Shown: positions 41,895 to 53,520, numbered from the stretch's first letter. The stretch: 64,000 bases of DNA from Berberis thunbergii (GCA_003290165.1 QNQO01002063.1:62001-126000), one strand, 5' to 3'. Notes: generated by a model not told the origin, from the letters alone. Translations and numbers: made by a program.

Positions 41895-43241
41895 CTACCA
41901 TAAAAGGCCAAAAGGTTTGTTCGGTGGTATGCAATTGTAAGGTTGTATTGAAGGAATGTATACCCTCGATCTGCCCCAGCCGAACTCACCACTATTTCCC
42001 CGGCGAAAAAGAAGAATGGTTCTGATACCATTTGTTACTCAGGATCTCGGGTTCTAAACCAAGAATTTAACTTACAATTCAAGAAGGAAGAAGATAACAG
42101 GAGCGAAAGAGATATACAAAAACAAGAGTACAATCAACCATATGCATATACATAAGATAAATAAATACATATTTTAAAGATTAACTATGATCTATATCAA
42201 TCAATCGATACAGCTCTAAGACAGTTTTCTGCTTTACACTTAGAGATTCACTGTAAGATCTTATCAGAGATTAGATCGAAAGTTAAGTTTTGAAAATCAA
42301 AATACATAAATAAATAATATGAATTTTATTGATAAAAAGAGAATAATGTACAGGAGACTTATAGGATAGAAGAAAGCTTACAGAGATAAAGCTCTTAGGG
42401 TTACATAGAAGGTTGGGGTTCTAAATTCGTCTGAGTAAACCTCAAGACTGAAGGCTATATTTTCAAAACTTAACTTGTGATCTAATATCTGATAAAATCT
42501 TACAGTGAATCTCTAAGTGTAAAACAGGAAACTATCTTAGAGCTGTATCGATCAATTGAATTAGATTCAAGTTAATCTTAAAAAATGAATTCATTTATCT
42601 TATGTGTATGCATATGGTTGATTGTACTCTTGTTTTTGTATATCTTTTTCGCTCCTGTTATCTTCTTCTTTCTTGAATTGTAAGTTAAATTATTGGTTTA
42701 GAACCCGAGATCCTGAGTAACAATTAAAATTACAGAGATTCCAAAGCGTTTTATGGAAAATTGAAATGAAATGAGAGAAGCATTTACCGATATTAGTGTT
42801 TCTGAAGCGTTTGAGAAATTGAACTGGATCAAATTGAGGAAGATCGCATCCCCTCGGCTTCCAACGCCATTTGATGATCTCAAGGGCATTGGATTTATTG
42901 CTTGAAATGCAGTTCCAGCCTTTGAAGATCTCCTTGCGAGTGTTGTCATACCGTGTAGGTCTTATGGTAGGATCATAGACCCAAGCTCCATCAGAGTAAT
43001 CACATAAATTTGATTTCTCAAACTTTAAGTTCCCTCTATTGTTGATTTCTAGGTTTTTTTGGTTATCAATAAAAAGAGAGTCTCTCGTAGAGGTATTGAA
43101 AAATGAGAAAACGAGGAATAATGAACCGAAGCAGATAAGAAGGAGTAGGAGGAAAGAGGTACTACAGGAGAAGGAGAAGGTTTTCTTCTTCTTAGCGTCA
43201 TCATCTTTTGTGGCCATGAAAATACTCACACTAGCATCCAC
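41895..43241 (-). pseudogene. TBL paralog fragment (exon 1 and part of exon 2)
   Basis: Exon 1 (42788-43241) is open over 454 bp and close to the intact gene: [20 protein letters not shown] start, anchor segment, [20 protein letters not shown] and the GT donor are conserved; CNTC-type Cys before KEIFKGWNC is now Arg (DNTRKEI). Exon 2 survives only as 41895-41982 (its 3' part). The 5' part with the catalytic GDS block (22297-22442 in copy 1) is replaced by a 742-bp insert (41983-42724). Exons 3-6 with the DxxH motif are absent. No active enzyme is possible. Confidence 0.92.
41983..42724. mobile_element. Two LTR fragments in inverted orientation (palindromic insert)
   Basis: Arms 42033-42297 and 42459-42722 are reverse complements around a 161-bp centre. 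On the minus strand the left arm ends GATCCTGAGTAACA followed by TGGTATCAGAACC (42018-42030, a tRNA-Met primer site), so each arm is the 3' part of an LTR ending in CA; the right arm is the same LTR end on the plus strand. 41983-42017 is then internal retroelement sequence next to the primer site. No coding sequence. It replaces 146 bp of TBL exon 2/intron 1. Confidence 0.85.
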
Positions 43242-45577
43242 TTCTAGTAAATAGTGTGAATGTGAATGCAGAGTGTAATTGGATCAGAACATCCAAAGTT
43301 GCGGCAATTTCTGGATTGGGTTGTCACAGCAACACTTGATTGCTCCTAATCAAAGATTGTGATTTCTTTTTTTGAGTTAATTTCGGACCCCTGATTTTAA
43401 GAAATATTCCATTGTATAGAAAAAGCATAAAAATTTCGGTCGTGATTTCAAATTTAGCAATATAAATTATGCATTTTAATCAGTTAAATACTACATAAAA
43501 AGTCTCAAACGACTCATAGTGTCATAGAAATTGAATATTACATAAGAATCAATCACATCACAAACTTTTGATACTAAAATAACATTATAACATGTTAAAA
43601 TATGCATAGATTAAAATATTTATCTCTTTTTCTCCAAAAAATTTCTGACATATTTCGAATTTTGAAAAAGATTCATTAACTTCAAAATAAGAAATATTCG
43701 TTGAAATTTCGACATATTTCAAGAAATCACATCCTTGCTCCTGATTAACATATCAATTAGGTAAAATGCCCCTAATGAATATTGTTGAATCTTTGCAAGT
43801 CTACTACGAATACAAATGTCGAAAAAATGCAATACTAAACTACACTAAATTACAAAAATATTAAGAATACATTCACAGTGAACTTAAACCAAAGCTTTGT
43901 ACTTCAAAACGAGTCGTCAAATCTAATGTGGTAAGATTTTTTGATTACTTGCATTGCAACAGTAGTTTGAAACATATAACCAAATTTCTTCTTTTACGAT
44001 GAGTCATTAATCATTTTCTGTATCTCAACTAAACTCCTAGCTACATTCTTATTATTCACAGTAAACTCCCTCGAAACAACAATCATGAATTAGGGATTAG
44101 GATTTATTAAAAAATTTCAAGAAGAATCAAAGGCCAAAGAAAACCTTGTGTTGAATGTGTTACAGAAATCATTAAAAAGTAAATAAAAGAGATCGATAAA
44201 AAAAAGATGATTGAAATTTTTAGACTCACAGTTTCGTTGTAAATCGTTGTCGAACTCCTCCTGTTCTTAAAGATTGCAAAGTAACAAAAACGATTGATGA
44301 ATCGAGCAAAAGGAGAGAGCGAATTTGGAGATGAAGAAACTGCACTCAAGATCGATCCGAGCGAGACTTCTTTTGGCATCTTGGTCTATCTTCTCTTGTC
44401 AAGAGGAAAGAAAGTGTTTTCCATGCTCAAAAAGGCTTTGTCACAACTCGTAACGGCCCTCGATTGACATTGAGATGGGTTACATCATACGGGCCCTTAG
44501 AGCCAAGACAGCAATGGGGTTTTTTGTCCATGTGATTGTATTTGATTGAGCCATTATAAGCATCTCTAGGATGAAGAATGGTATTGGGTTTGGCTTTCTA
44601 GAAAAGTTCTTATTCAAGATTTAGTTTTGGTATCAACAACTCTGCGTGCTGAAAGTCTGTCAACGAGTACTTAGTTCAGCGTTAAACTTGTGGCAGATGA
44701 AATTACAAAATCCAGAGTTTAAATTAAAAAGAAAAAGTTTTTAAAACACGATCTAGAAAAAATGATATAGGTCTAACATTTGCCTAAAACTTTGACATAG
44801 GGAACACTCTATATATAGTGTTCACAATAACTAGATATTAATTTTCATCCTTTTACAGTACTTGTCAACAAAATAGAGAAAATAAAAACACCCACAACTC
44901 TTCAAATGGTTATTTAACGAATGCATTGACAGACCAAAATCCACTAGAACTGTCTGCATTATCCGAGATTGAAGGGCACTCCTGATACTCTCAAAGATGT
45001 AACCGATCGATTAGAAAACATGTATAACATAGCCAGTGGCGGAGTCAGGATGTTCACAAAAGGAGGGCAAAGTGGAGAGGGCAAGAAAAAAAAATAGCAA
45101 ATTTTTAAAGGCCAATTAGTTAAATATACCATAATTCACTATACTAAATCTGAATTTCAAAAATTTTAGGGGGGGCAACTTAGTCAAACAATTAGCAATC
45201 AACATACAGGATTATAAGTTCTAATAACTTTCCATCATGAAATCAAAAGGAAATGTTGAAAAAACTAAAAAAGTTTTGGGCTTGGGGGAGGGGGGTGCTG
45301 CATGACCCGACCCACACGAATCATGCAGCAGTTAAGTCGAGGGTGCCAAGAATCGAACATGCGCCCTGAAGGAGTGACCCTCAGGTGCAGTTACTAAACC
45401 ATCTGAGCAAGCCCTGGTGGGTGGTTGACATGTTAGTTGTTTAGTACTTGAAGTAAAGGTAACAACATTAAAATGGCATATCTCAGTTTCTACCCCAATC
45501 CTTCTCTTGAACCCCAAAATACACGAGAAGTATCGAGTTCTTGTCCCCTAGGACTCCGAGATATCAAACTAAATTAA
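43242..45577. other. Duplicated TBL upstream region
   Basis: Counterpart of 22960-25160. It holds no gene. It includes a truncated family-6 MITE (about 44494-44602), an S1 SINE-like piece at 44664-44722 (ACTTAGTTCAGCGTTAAAC, GTGGCAGATGAAATTAC) missing in copy 1, and the S2 SINE at about 45275-45412 on the minus strand. Confidence 0.7.
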
Positions 45578-45997
45578 GTGGATTCACAAATTTATTCGCA
45601 CTTGGAGAAGATCTGAAATTGGCCATTTGAACTCCCACCAATGTCCAACAGCCTGGAACTGCCCAGCTCTTTCCTAGTAAAGCAACCCCATGAGACCAAA
45701 ATGAATAATATCCCAAAATTAAAGTAATTCTCATTAGCTTACAAAAATTAATGTCTGTTGCTGGTACAGCGAAAGTGACTAGAAGAAAACTAATTTACCA
45801 AATACATTTTGTGGACATAATTCTTTTCGCCCTACACTATGAGATAAATAAACAAAATAACGTCTACCATCTTCAGAATGGAAATTTTTAATAAATTAAT
45901 ATCACACAACAAATCAAGCTGTATTTCTGATGAGTGCCCAGAAGCCTCTGCCCTTCTTTGAAGCATTCCCATCGATATGATATTTATCTGCAGGGTC

Positions 45998-48581
45998 TCA
46001 ATGGTACGGGTTCAGATGGAAAATTTGGCAACTTGGGATGTATGCTTTCTTGACTGCAGCCTGCTCAAATTTTTTTATCGCTGACTCATTCTCTTCTAGA
46101 CCAGTCTGGACAAAATATCTTACCCACCAAGACGAGCTCCGCAATTTTGCCTTCCAAAACAGAACATTGAAAAGTTAGAATTTGATTATGCAATCTAAAA
46201 AGAAGCCTGTAAAGTAATTCCTTAAAAAGGAAAGTTGTTGCCTAGGTGATATGTAAGTTATGGTTTCAGCCCTACTAGAAGATCAAACTTAGATGGGGCG
46301 CAACAAAGTTCAATTGGATAAAGTAAACTATTTCAGGATAGAAATTTTTTAGAATTGGCTTAGTACCTTGTGCATAATTTGATTGACTACCTACTTCACA
46401 TCCAGATAACATAGTAAACAGTAAAACAGTCCGAATGCAATGCATGTATCATGTAAAATTCCACAAGCACGAAAATAAGCACATACCGGTCTACCAAACT
46501 TTGATAACTCTGCAAGTTTGGCTCTCTGCTTACCTGGATAACCTACACAATGAAGGCATCAAGCAATCAAAACCAAGATCAACAACTCCTCCATGTCGAA
46601 GAAAAGAAACATAATGAATGAAAGCAAAATATTAAGTGCAAGACTAAAGCTCAAGTTTTGTTTTGTAAAATTATGCCCAAGCTTTGTGAGATAATAATGC
46701 ATTTTCTGAATATTAAAAAAAAGACGAATGTCAAACGATTATAAAAACATAACTTTTTAAGGCAACTACATGTACAGAGGTAGGGACACTGAAATTTTGA
46801 ACCATGCCTTTGCCAAACTAACTAGTTAAAAAAGAGTACTCATCACCTAATCAGGAGACGACAAATTAACAAGATACTAAATGTCGTGTATAAAAACTAA
46901 TGCATGGGTAGTGGGTACATACCATAAATGTCATTAGTTTACCATATACCTATCTTTTCAGGGCTTACCTGCAAAAATAACAAGGCCATCTCCTGCTACC
47001 CTGGCCAATTGTGGGAGAGTTTATTGAGGTACTTTGGAGACAAATAATCCAATGCATCTGACACAATAACAAGATTAAATGATTTAGCTCTGTATGGCAG
47101 AGGAAACTTGATATCAGCCACACGAACAATTCCTTTGCGAATGAGACTCTTGCAGTTGCCATCAGCATCTTCAATGTCATATGGCTCCACCCCCCATGCT
47201 TCAATATCCTCTTCTTTTAGCAATTTAGAGACTACTGAACACGTCTCAGGGCCAATATGCAAAACTTTACGCATGTTCTCTCCATATGCTTTCTTGAGAA
47301 TAGGTATTGCCCTCTGAACTTCTAACGTGCAGGAAAGATCACCTACACATATTGAAGAAAAATAGAGAAGTTCAGAAATCATTTATCATGTACCGATAGC
47401 TTGAAACCCTTACTTGAGGAAATATATAAAGAAACATGGTGGAATTTGGAAATAATCTTCTAACATATATGGCCACCATACTAGAACGTAAATCACTACA
47501 GGAACAGAAAAAATTTCAGGGATGAAAGGAGCGCCAGCAAGATATGTCATACTGTATCATTTTAAAGGAAACTATTAGACATAATCCTCCCTACCCCAGC
47601 ACACGTGTTTCAATTTGCTGTGTTAAACCAATTTGTTGGTAGGTAACCTATTGGGGGTAATACCAATTAAAAGTTAAGTCTGCCAATCATAGCTACACAA
47701 GAACAAAAGTTAAATAGTTTGCTTTTAAGTTATTACAGCCACTGGAACTTTATGGTGTACTCCTAACTCGTTGCATTCGAACGCCTAAGTAAAGGAGGGG
47801 GGCTATAGTGATGGTCTAGATTGACATAAAACAAATAATGACAAGCGGCATCAACATTGAAAAACAAAAACCACATGGATCCCAACTGCATTTTGTCACA
47901 ACCATTGTCTATGAAACAAATAACTAACAATTAAACCAAATCCTCATTCAAAAGAATGTCATTATCGCAGTCAAATTGACAATAAAACATCAGCTCAAAC
48001 CATTAATTGCACAATTACAAGGGAAACAAACTTTTACCTTCAAGCTTACTAACAACATGTTTATCGCCGCTTGATCCACCTATGAGAAAGTAAAAAAACT
48101 TGAGTATTAACATCCAAACATAATATCAAAAACTACATTAGCAACTACAAATTTAGTGGTCTTGACAAGCAAAAAAAAAACTCTCGAGTGATAAACCAAA
48201 TCCTGAAAGTAGTGTCCAATTCTGTTTATGGATTATGAGTTTGAGTAGTAGTAGCAAAATGAACATCGAAACCAAAAACCACTCGATCCGTCCAAATTTA
48301 GGATCAACACGGACCTGAATTGTTGTAAGAATACCCAATTAGAAGCAGTGCACCCTGAAAATATCAAGAAAAACACTAATTACGATCCGAGCTTTTACTC
48401 TACAGATCACAATGGCTATAATCATCATCACAAAGGAGTAGAAGTGCAAGAAAATTACCACGACAACGAGGCCAATGGATAGTAAAGGTGAAGAACGTGA
48501 TTTCTGATGTAATGAGGTTGTAAATGGAACACTTCCACTATCCGCAAAGCGTCTAGAAGGATTCACTGGCCTCCTCGACAT
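45998..48581 (-). CDS. CGR2/CGR3-type pectin (homogalacturonan) methyltransferase, six exons, 1-bp frameshift
   Basis: Matches the plant cotton-Golgi-related CGR2/CGR3 proteins, Golgi SAM-dependent enzymes that methylesterify pectin. Exons on the minus strand: 48459-48581, 48315-48354, 48038-48079, 46969-47342, 46487-46542, 45998-46150, all GT-AG. Start MSRRPVNPSRRFADSGSVPF, one membrane anchor (about residues 31-52, spanning exons 1-2), SAM-binding VLHIGPETCSVVSKLL, WGVEPYDIEDADGNCKSLIR, KGIVRVADIKFPLPYR, VIVSDALDYLSPKYLNK, then GYPGKQRAKLAEL and SSSWWVRYFVQTGLEEN with C-terminal IFHLNPYH. Expected length 262 residues. In exon 4 the run after YLNK has three A (47020-47022 as TTT) where four would keep the family frame; the result is a shift and early stop about codon 183. 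Downstream exons remain conserved, so the break is recent or a sequencing/assembly error. Confidence 0.92.
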
Positions 48582-49170
48582 TGCTTCTATAATTCAATTT
48601 AATGACAATCCTACTAATATTGTATGCTGTTCCAAAGAAAACTATGAAATAATCATCTAAACTAATTTTTACGGATACTTTACTCAATCAGTCACAATTC
48701 AAACCAGATCTCGCAAAAATGAAACATAAAAAGCAAGACGGTGAATGTGAATCAAAAGAATTCAGTACAATCAAAGCTTATGTTTCAAGAATTGTAAATC
48801 AAGAAAACCAGTTACAATTTGGAATCCAAGTATGAGATTCTCACACACTTAATAGGTTTCTTTCACTCAAAATGTACGAAGTTGGTAATTAATGCATTCA
48901 ATTTGAGAAATCAATACAGTTTACACTCAACCATAATCATTAAAGAAAGAAGGAAAAACCTGAATTCGAAGATTTCGTCACCGAAGCTAAGCAAGAATGG
49001 AAGAAAAGAAAAAGATTGGTAATAGATCGACGAGGAAAACGAATTTGAGAAGTGTTTGATGAAAAGACAGAGAGATTGATTGATAGATAGATACCTGAGA
49101 GATGAGTGGAAGGAGAAGTTGCTTACGAGATCTGAGATCTGTATTTATTTATTTTTGCGCGTCTAAGTGT
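48582..49170 (-). promoter_or_regulatory. CGR 5' leader with introns, and promoter
   Basis: The minus strand suggests a leader exon ending at 49095 (CCACTCATCTCTCAG|GTATCT), a possible 27-bp leader exon at 48960-48986 between TTGCTTAG and CAG|GTTTTT, and an acceptor shortly above the ATG (ACAATATTAG near 48618). Leader introns are common in plant housekeeping genes. The same leader survives in block A copy 1 without the coding region. Confidence 0.5.
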
Positions 49171-49321
49171 TTTTTCTTTTGTAAAACTCTCGAGTATCTT
49201 CTATCTAGTAGTATTTGTAGGGTATGTTTGGGGAAAATAGACACAAAACTGAAAGAGTTTCTGTAAATTCGATTTTCAGACTTATCCTCAGACTTGGATG
49301 AATAGAGGTAAATAGTCTTAT

Positions 49322-49338
49322 AAAATTGATTTCCTATT
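49322..49338 (+). repeat. 17-bp direct repeat left of the viral insert
   Basis: AAAATTGATTTCCTATT, identical to 52293-52309. Confidence 0.92.
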
Positions 49339-50165
49339 GTGTATATCGATGATATATTGGTATTTTCTGATTCCGTTCCTGCACATTGGAAATATTTATA
49401 TCAATTTGAATCTTGTATAAAAAAGAATGGATTGATTTTATCCCCTACCAAAATCAATTTGTTTCAAACAAATGTTCGATTTTTAGGACACAAGATTTTC
49501 AATGGTATGATTACCCCAATTTCAAGAACAATTGAATTTGCAGAAAAATTTTCAGATGAAATCCGGGATAAAACCCAATTACAAAGATTTATTAGATCTT
49601 TAAATTATGTTGCAGATTTTTACAAAGGCCTTAGAGTTTTGATTAAACCCTTATTATCTCGCCTTAAGAAAAATCTAAGCCCATGGACTGAAGCCCATAC
49701 TTCTATAGTCCGTCAAGTCAAGAGTCAAGTCAAAACCTTCCCTGTTTAGGAATTTCTGATCCCCAGGCCTTCAAGATGGTAGAAACTGATGTGTCTAACC
49801 TTGGGTATGGTGGTATTCTCAAACAGCGTTTTCCTGACTCAAATACTATCCAATTGGTCCGATACCATTTTGGTATTTGGAATTCTACTCAAATGAATTA
49901 TTCTACGGTCAAAAAAGAATTTTTAGCGATCGTATTGTGCATCATGAAATTTCAAGATGACTTGATTAATCAAAAAATTTTATTACAAATTGATTGCCAA
50001 TGTGCCAAATATATTTTAACTAAAGATGTTCTCAATTTGGTTTCCAAACAGATTTTTGCCAGATGGCAAGGTTTGATTTCTGCATTTGATTTTGAAATCA
50101 AGTATATAAAGGGAGCAGACAACTCACTCGCAGACTTCCTCTCGCGTGAGTTTCTTCAGAAATGA
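49339..50165 (+). pseudogene. Pararetroviral RT (C-terminal part) and RNase H
   Basis: Starts inside RT at the catalytic VYIDDILVFSDS box, then thumb region VRFLGHKIFNGMITPIS and FIRSLNYVADFYKGL. The RNase H domain opens with VETDVSNLGYGGILKQR and continues NYSTVKKEFLAIVLCIMKFQ, LLQIDCQCAKYIL and FDFEIKYIKGADNSLADFLS to a TGA at 50163. The two parts are in different frames: a small indel at about 49730-49745 ends the first at 49747-49749. The acidic residues of RNase H (Asp in VETD, Glu in KKEF, Asp in LQID) remain. In the virus this enzyme copies pregenomic RNA into DNA. Confidence 0.87.
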
Positions 50166-51526
50166 GTTCTTCTCAAAACTCATCTCCTCCTTCAAAGCAG
50201 GGAACTTCTGCAAAACCTCAAACCAAAGCCAGTTATGCTAAGAAGCCTTATGCTTCTCAGCCAACAGCGCCTTTATCCTATGCCCTTCAATTGTCCTAAA
50301 GGTTCACACCCTTAGGACACCAAACAGAGTCAAGCTCGTCGATGACAAGCTTTCCAAAGCCTAATCAGACACCCCTTGCTTATGTCAATAAGTCTAATGT
50401 AGACTTCATCTGCATGATTGAACCTGTTCTCCATGCCCTTATTCCTGATCCATAAAGCATTTCAAAGCATCTGTTTACTCCAGATCAACAATTTGAAGAA
50501 GCAGATTCTGCAAAAACAAGATAATTCTATGAATTCATCTTAGTCGACTCTAACTCCATTGGCATCACTCATCATCGTGATTCCAATTCCAGAATCACTT
50601 TTTCTAAATGTCAGATCTTCAAGATCTTGACTGAAGAAGATTGGGGTCAACTTCCCCGTTACCACAGGAAGTTCTCCCAGGTTTATTCTCCTCAATCTTA
50701 CAGTTATTTGGATTACAAAAATGTTTGGCATCGAGCATTTCTTGTCAGTCCTCATTCAAGTGGTCATTCTTGGTTCTTTTTATTTTGCAAAAAGTTCAAT
50801 CAAAAGTCTCTACCATTCTGGTTCCAGCATGTATGGTGGAGTTCCTTCGGTCCTGTCCCTGATATTCTTCCTCCCACTGTCAAAGAAGGATGGAATATCT
50901 TCAAAGATAAATATCAGTCTCCTGTCCCTGTTGACCAACAGGTACTGTCTGTCTGGTTTTTTATTCGTTTCAATCTAGCATGGATCATGTGCTGGGATTA
51001 TATCTGTTCCCCTCTTGATCTTGCTATTACTCTCTCAAATACCAAACCCCATTGGTTATGTCGTCGTTTCAAAGTGAAATGGTGGCAAAGATTTGATTGT
51101 TCAAAGGTTACCAAGGAAGGCGTACTTGCCTTCTTCTCAAAATCAAAAGAGGTGTCTTCTACACCATTACAGGTTCCACTCCAGATTGGCCTTCCGCCAG
51201 CATCCCCTTCAAGTGCCAAGCTTCTGAAACAACAACTTATGAAGACTATTATGGCAAAGCCTACTAGAGCTCAACTTATGGAGACCCTGTCTCAAATATG
51301 TTCAGATGAAACTGATGATGAAGCTGAAGAAGACGATCCAATAGTGGATCTAAATGAAGATGATTGCTATGGCACCATTGATCCTCGTGATTTGTCGATG
51401 AACCCCATGTCCAATTTTATCAAAGGCACTATCTGCCAGCATCACAAGCAAACAAAAATACTTTCGGCCACAGTCCACAGACAGCCCGACAAGTATCTTC
51501 TTTTCTTTCCAAAAGCCTCCGTGTGA
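50162..51526 (+). pseudogene. Pararetroviral second ORF, function unknown
   Basis: The ATG overlaps the polyprotein stop (ATGA, 50162-50165). The frame runs to 51526 and is interrupted by three TAA codons at 50297, 50453 and 50522. The N-terminus is Ser/Lys/Pro-rich, the middle is unusually rich in Trp and Phe (SWFFLFCKKFN, FWFQHVWWSSFGPVPDILPP, WIMCWDY, FKVKWWQRFD), and the C-terminal part is acidic (DETDDEAEEDDPIVDLNEDD). Similar Trp-rich proteins occur downstream of pol in florendovirus-type endogenous viruses; their role is not known to me. Confidence 0.75.
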
Positions 51527-51554
51527 AGCTACAGTCAATCCAATTAGTGCAGCT

Positions 51555-51623
51555 ACAGTCGAAGCGTCTTCAACAGTACTTGCCGACAGTCAAAAGGTGA
51601 ACAGTCGAAGCATCTTCAACAGT
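51555..51623 (+). repeat. Pair of 23-bp direct repeats upstream of the viral TATA box
   Basis: Copies at 51555-51577 and 51601-51623 (core ACAGTCGAAGC followed by TCTTCAACAGT) differ by one base and are spaced 46 bp apart, about 100-160 bp before the TATA box, the usual place for pararetroviral enhancer motifs. Confidence 0.75.
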
Positions 51624-51713
51624 CCACCCCCACTCACACAAAAGACAAACAAATGGATAAGCTTCCAGCTCATCATCCACTCAATGAAGAGCCTTATCTC
51701 TTCTCCTCTCTTC

Positions 51714-51721
51714 TATAAATA
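51714..51721 (+). promoter_or_regulatory. Probable viral promoter TATA box
   Basis: TATAAATA after a CT-rich CTCTTCTCCTCTCTTC stretch, followed by a pyrimidine-rich leader-like region to 52292. It is placed after ORF2 as expected for the circular viral genome. No tRNA-Met primer site was found in the remaining leader. Confidence 0.6.
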
Positions 51722-52292
51722 AAATGATCAGTCCTCTGCGAAGGACTCAGATGCTCTTAGACCCCCAATCCTGTTTTGTATCCCTTAGGTTTATTTTCTG
51801 TAAGTTTTCTTCTTCTCTTCCAGCTAGTGTACATTCTACTCGTAAGTCTCCTCTGTATCTATTTTCAGTTTATTTTCTTAATATATAAGCATCTTTTCTT
51901 ATATACATCTCTCTGTTTTCTTTTCTTTATAAAACCCATACTTAAAATAACGTATTGGACTTGGTTGAACTACTAAAGCCACCCTAAGAAGTGGATCATG
52001 TGTTCTATTGGACAATACAAAGTATAGTTCTTCAAACTTCTTATTCTTTATTTTGCATCAAATGACGATTCTAATTATTGTTTTATGTTTTTGGTGTTAT
52101 ATTATGCTATTTCTGTTATTCTTCTCACCTTTATTTCAATGGCTTATCAGCTAATTGTAATTTTATTTATTTATTTTTGGTGTAATCTGTTGTGAATTTT
52201 GTTTGTCTTTTTCGTCTGCCCTTTAATTCATCTTCTATTTGAATTTTGTAACCTGTAAAAGCTGAAAACTATAGGTCCTGAGTGAATTTTGC

Positions 52293-52309
52293 AAAATTGA
52301 TTTCCTATT
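52293..52309 (+). repeat. 17-bp direct repeat right of the viral insert
   Basis: Identical to 49322-49338. After it the sequence matches 25912 onward. Confidence 0.92.
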
Positions 52310-53520
52310 AGTAAATATGATGATACATTAGATAGTAAATTATCACTTTTTCTCTTTCTTTTTCATTGAATCTTTAAGATACAATTGGTAACCTCTATAC
52401 CAAAGTTTCAGGCAAACATATGGCACAAATCATCTCTTATTAGAGACATCCGGTTTGAACAAAAAATGAATAATGGGTTCAGTCACGAAAACTTAAAAAA
52501 ACATTTTGTAATGGACCACGAATCAGGTTAAAGGCTCAAATCTCAGGTAAAACAAATTTCTCCCGTCAGAGGATAAAGATGATACGAATGAGACAAATCG
52601 TGACGAAAATGTCTCCCTCAAAGATGTATCTCACTGAAAAAGAAGACTATTGTGAGTAACGTTCCCCTTCATTACGTCATGCATGCTTAAATCATACACA
52701 TAATTAATTACTTTTATTATAAAAAAGTAAAAGATAAAGAAGATGCACCAATTACGAAAAATACTACAATTATACTTTGTCCAAACATCAAAATGCCTTC
52801 AACTATCAAAAAGGTGATTTTTGACGATCAAACAACATAATGATCATTCGTATGTATCTTTTTTGGTGTAGTGGTTTGAAGTTTATTAGTTTTATTCAAT
52901 TGCAAATAGTAAAAAAATGAATTGTTTGTTCACAAGTGCTAGAAGCCTTTAACAAAAAAATATTTGCAATTAATATCTAAAATAATAACTATAGAATTCA
53001 ATGAAAATACATACCATTAGCAAACTTGTACAAAATTTGAGCATTATATGAACAAATTTTCTATGAAAGTGTATTAGGATCATATTACGTTCACAAATTT
53101 CAAATTCTTTTAGCTTCAACTAGATACTTATCATAGTTATTTTGTGATTTTAGTTATATATTATAGTTATTACGCTCGTTTGCCCATTGTTAAGGTTATC
53201 AATATTTTAACCCTATTTTGGCTTAAAATATAATACACTAGATTCAATTTGGTATGTACAGTGTATTTTTTGTAGTTGTATTTTTTTTAGTTACTAGCTC
53301 AGGTATAATTTTTTCTTTTGTTCCACCCTTGATAATTACTATTATCAATTAATAATTATTTGCCATCTCGCTCTCTTTGACTAAATTTATGGGTTCGCCA
53401 CTGGATGGAACTTTAATTTATTTCAATTACAGGGGCGTGTGATATATAACCCATTCTCTATGGATTTTTTTTTAGAGAATATCAATGAGATTGTTTTCAC
53501 AATGGAACTTTGCTAGAGAA

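Larger units (their letters stand above)
49339..52292 (+). mobile_element. Endogenous pararetrovirus fragment (Caulimoviridae, florendovirus-like)
   Basis: A 2.95-kb plus-strand viral segment precisely bounded by 17-bp direct repeats and missing from the paralogous site at 25882-25911. It contains the end of the polyprotein (RT from the YIDD box through RNase H), a second ORF, and a TATA-bearing promoter region. Two-ORF organisation with an unknown downstream ORF agrees with florendoviruses as I recall them. Movement protein, coat protein, protease and the RT N-terminus are missing. The reading frames carry a frameshift and several stops, so it is an inactive relic. Confidence 0.85.
41537..52842. 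repeat. Segmental duplication block A, copy 2
   Basis: Counterpart of 21843-26440, longer because it keeps the CGR gene and carries the pararetrovirus and the inverted-LTR insert. Begins inside TBL intron 2, so TBL exons 3-6 were never included or were lost. Confidence 0.9.
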
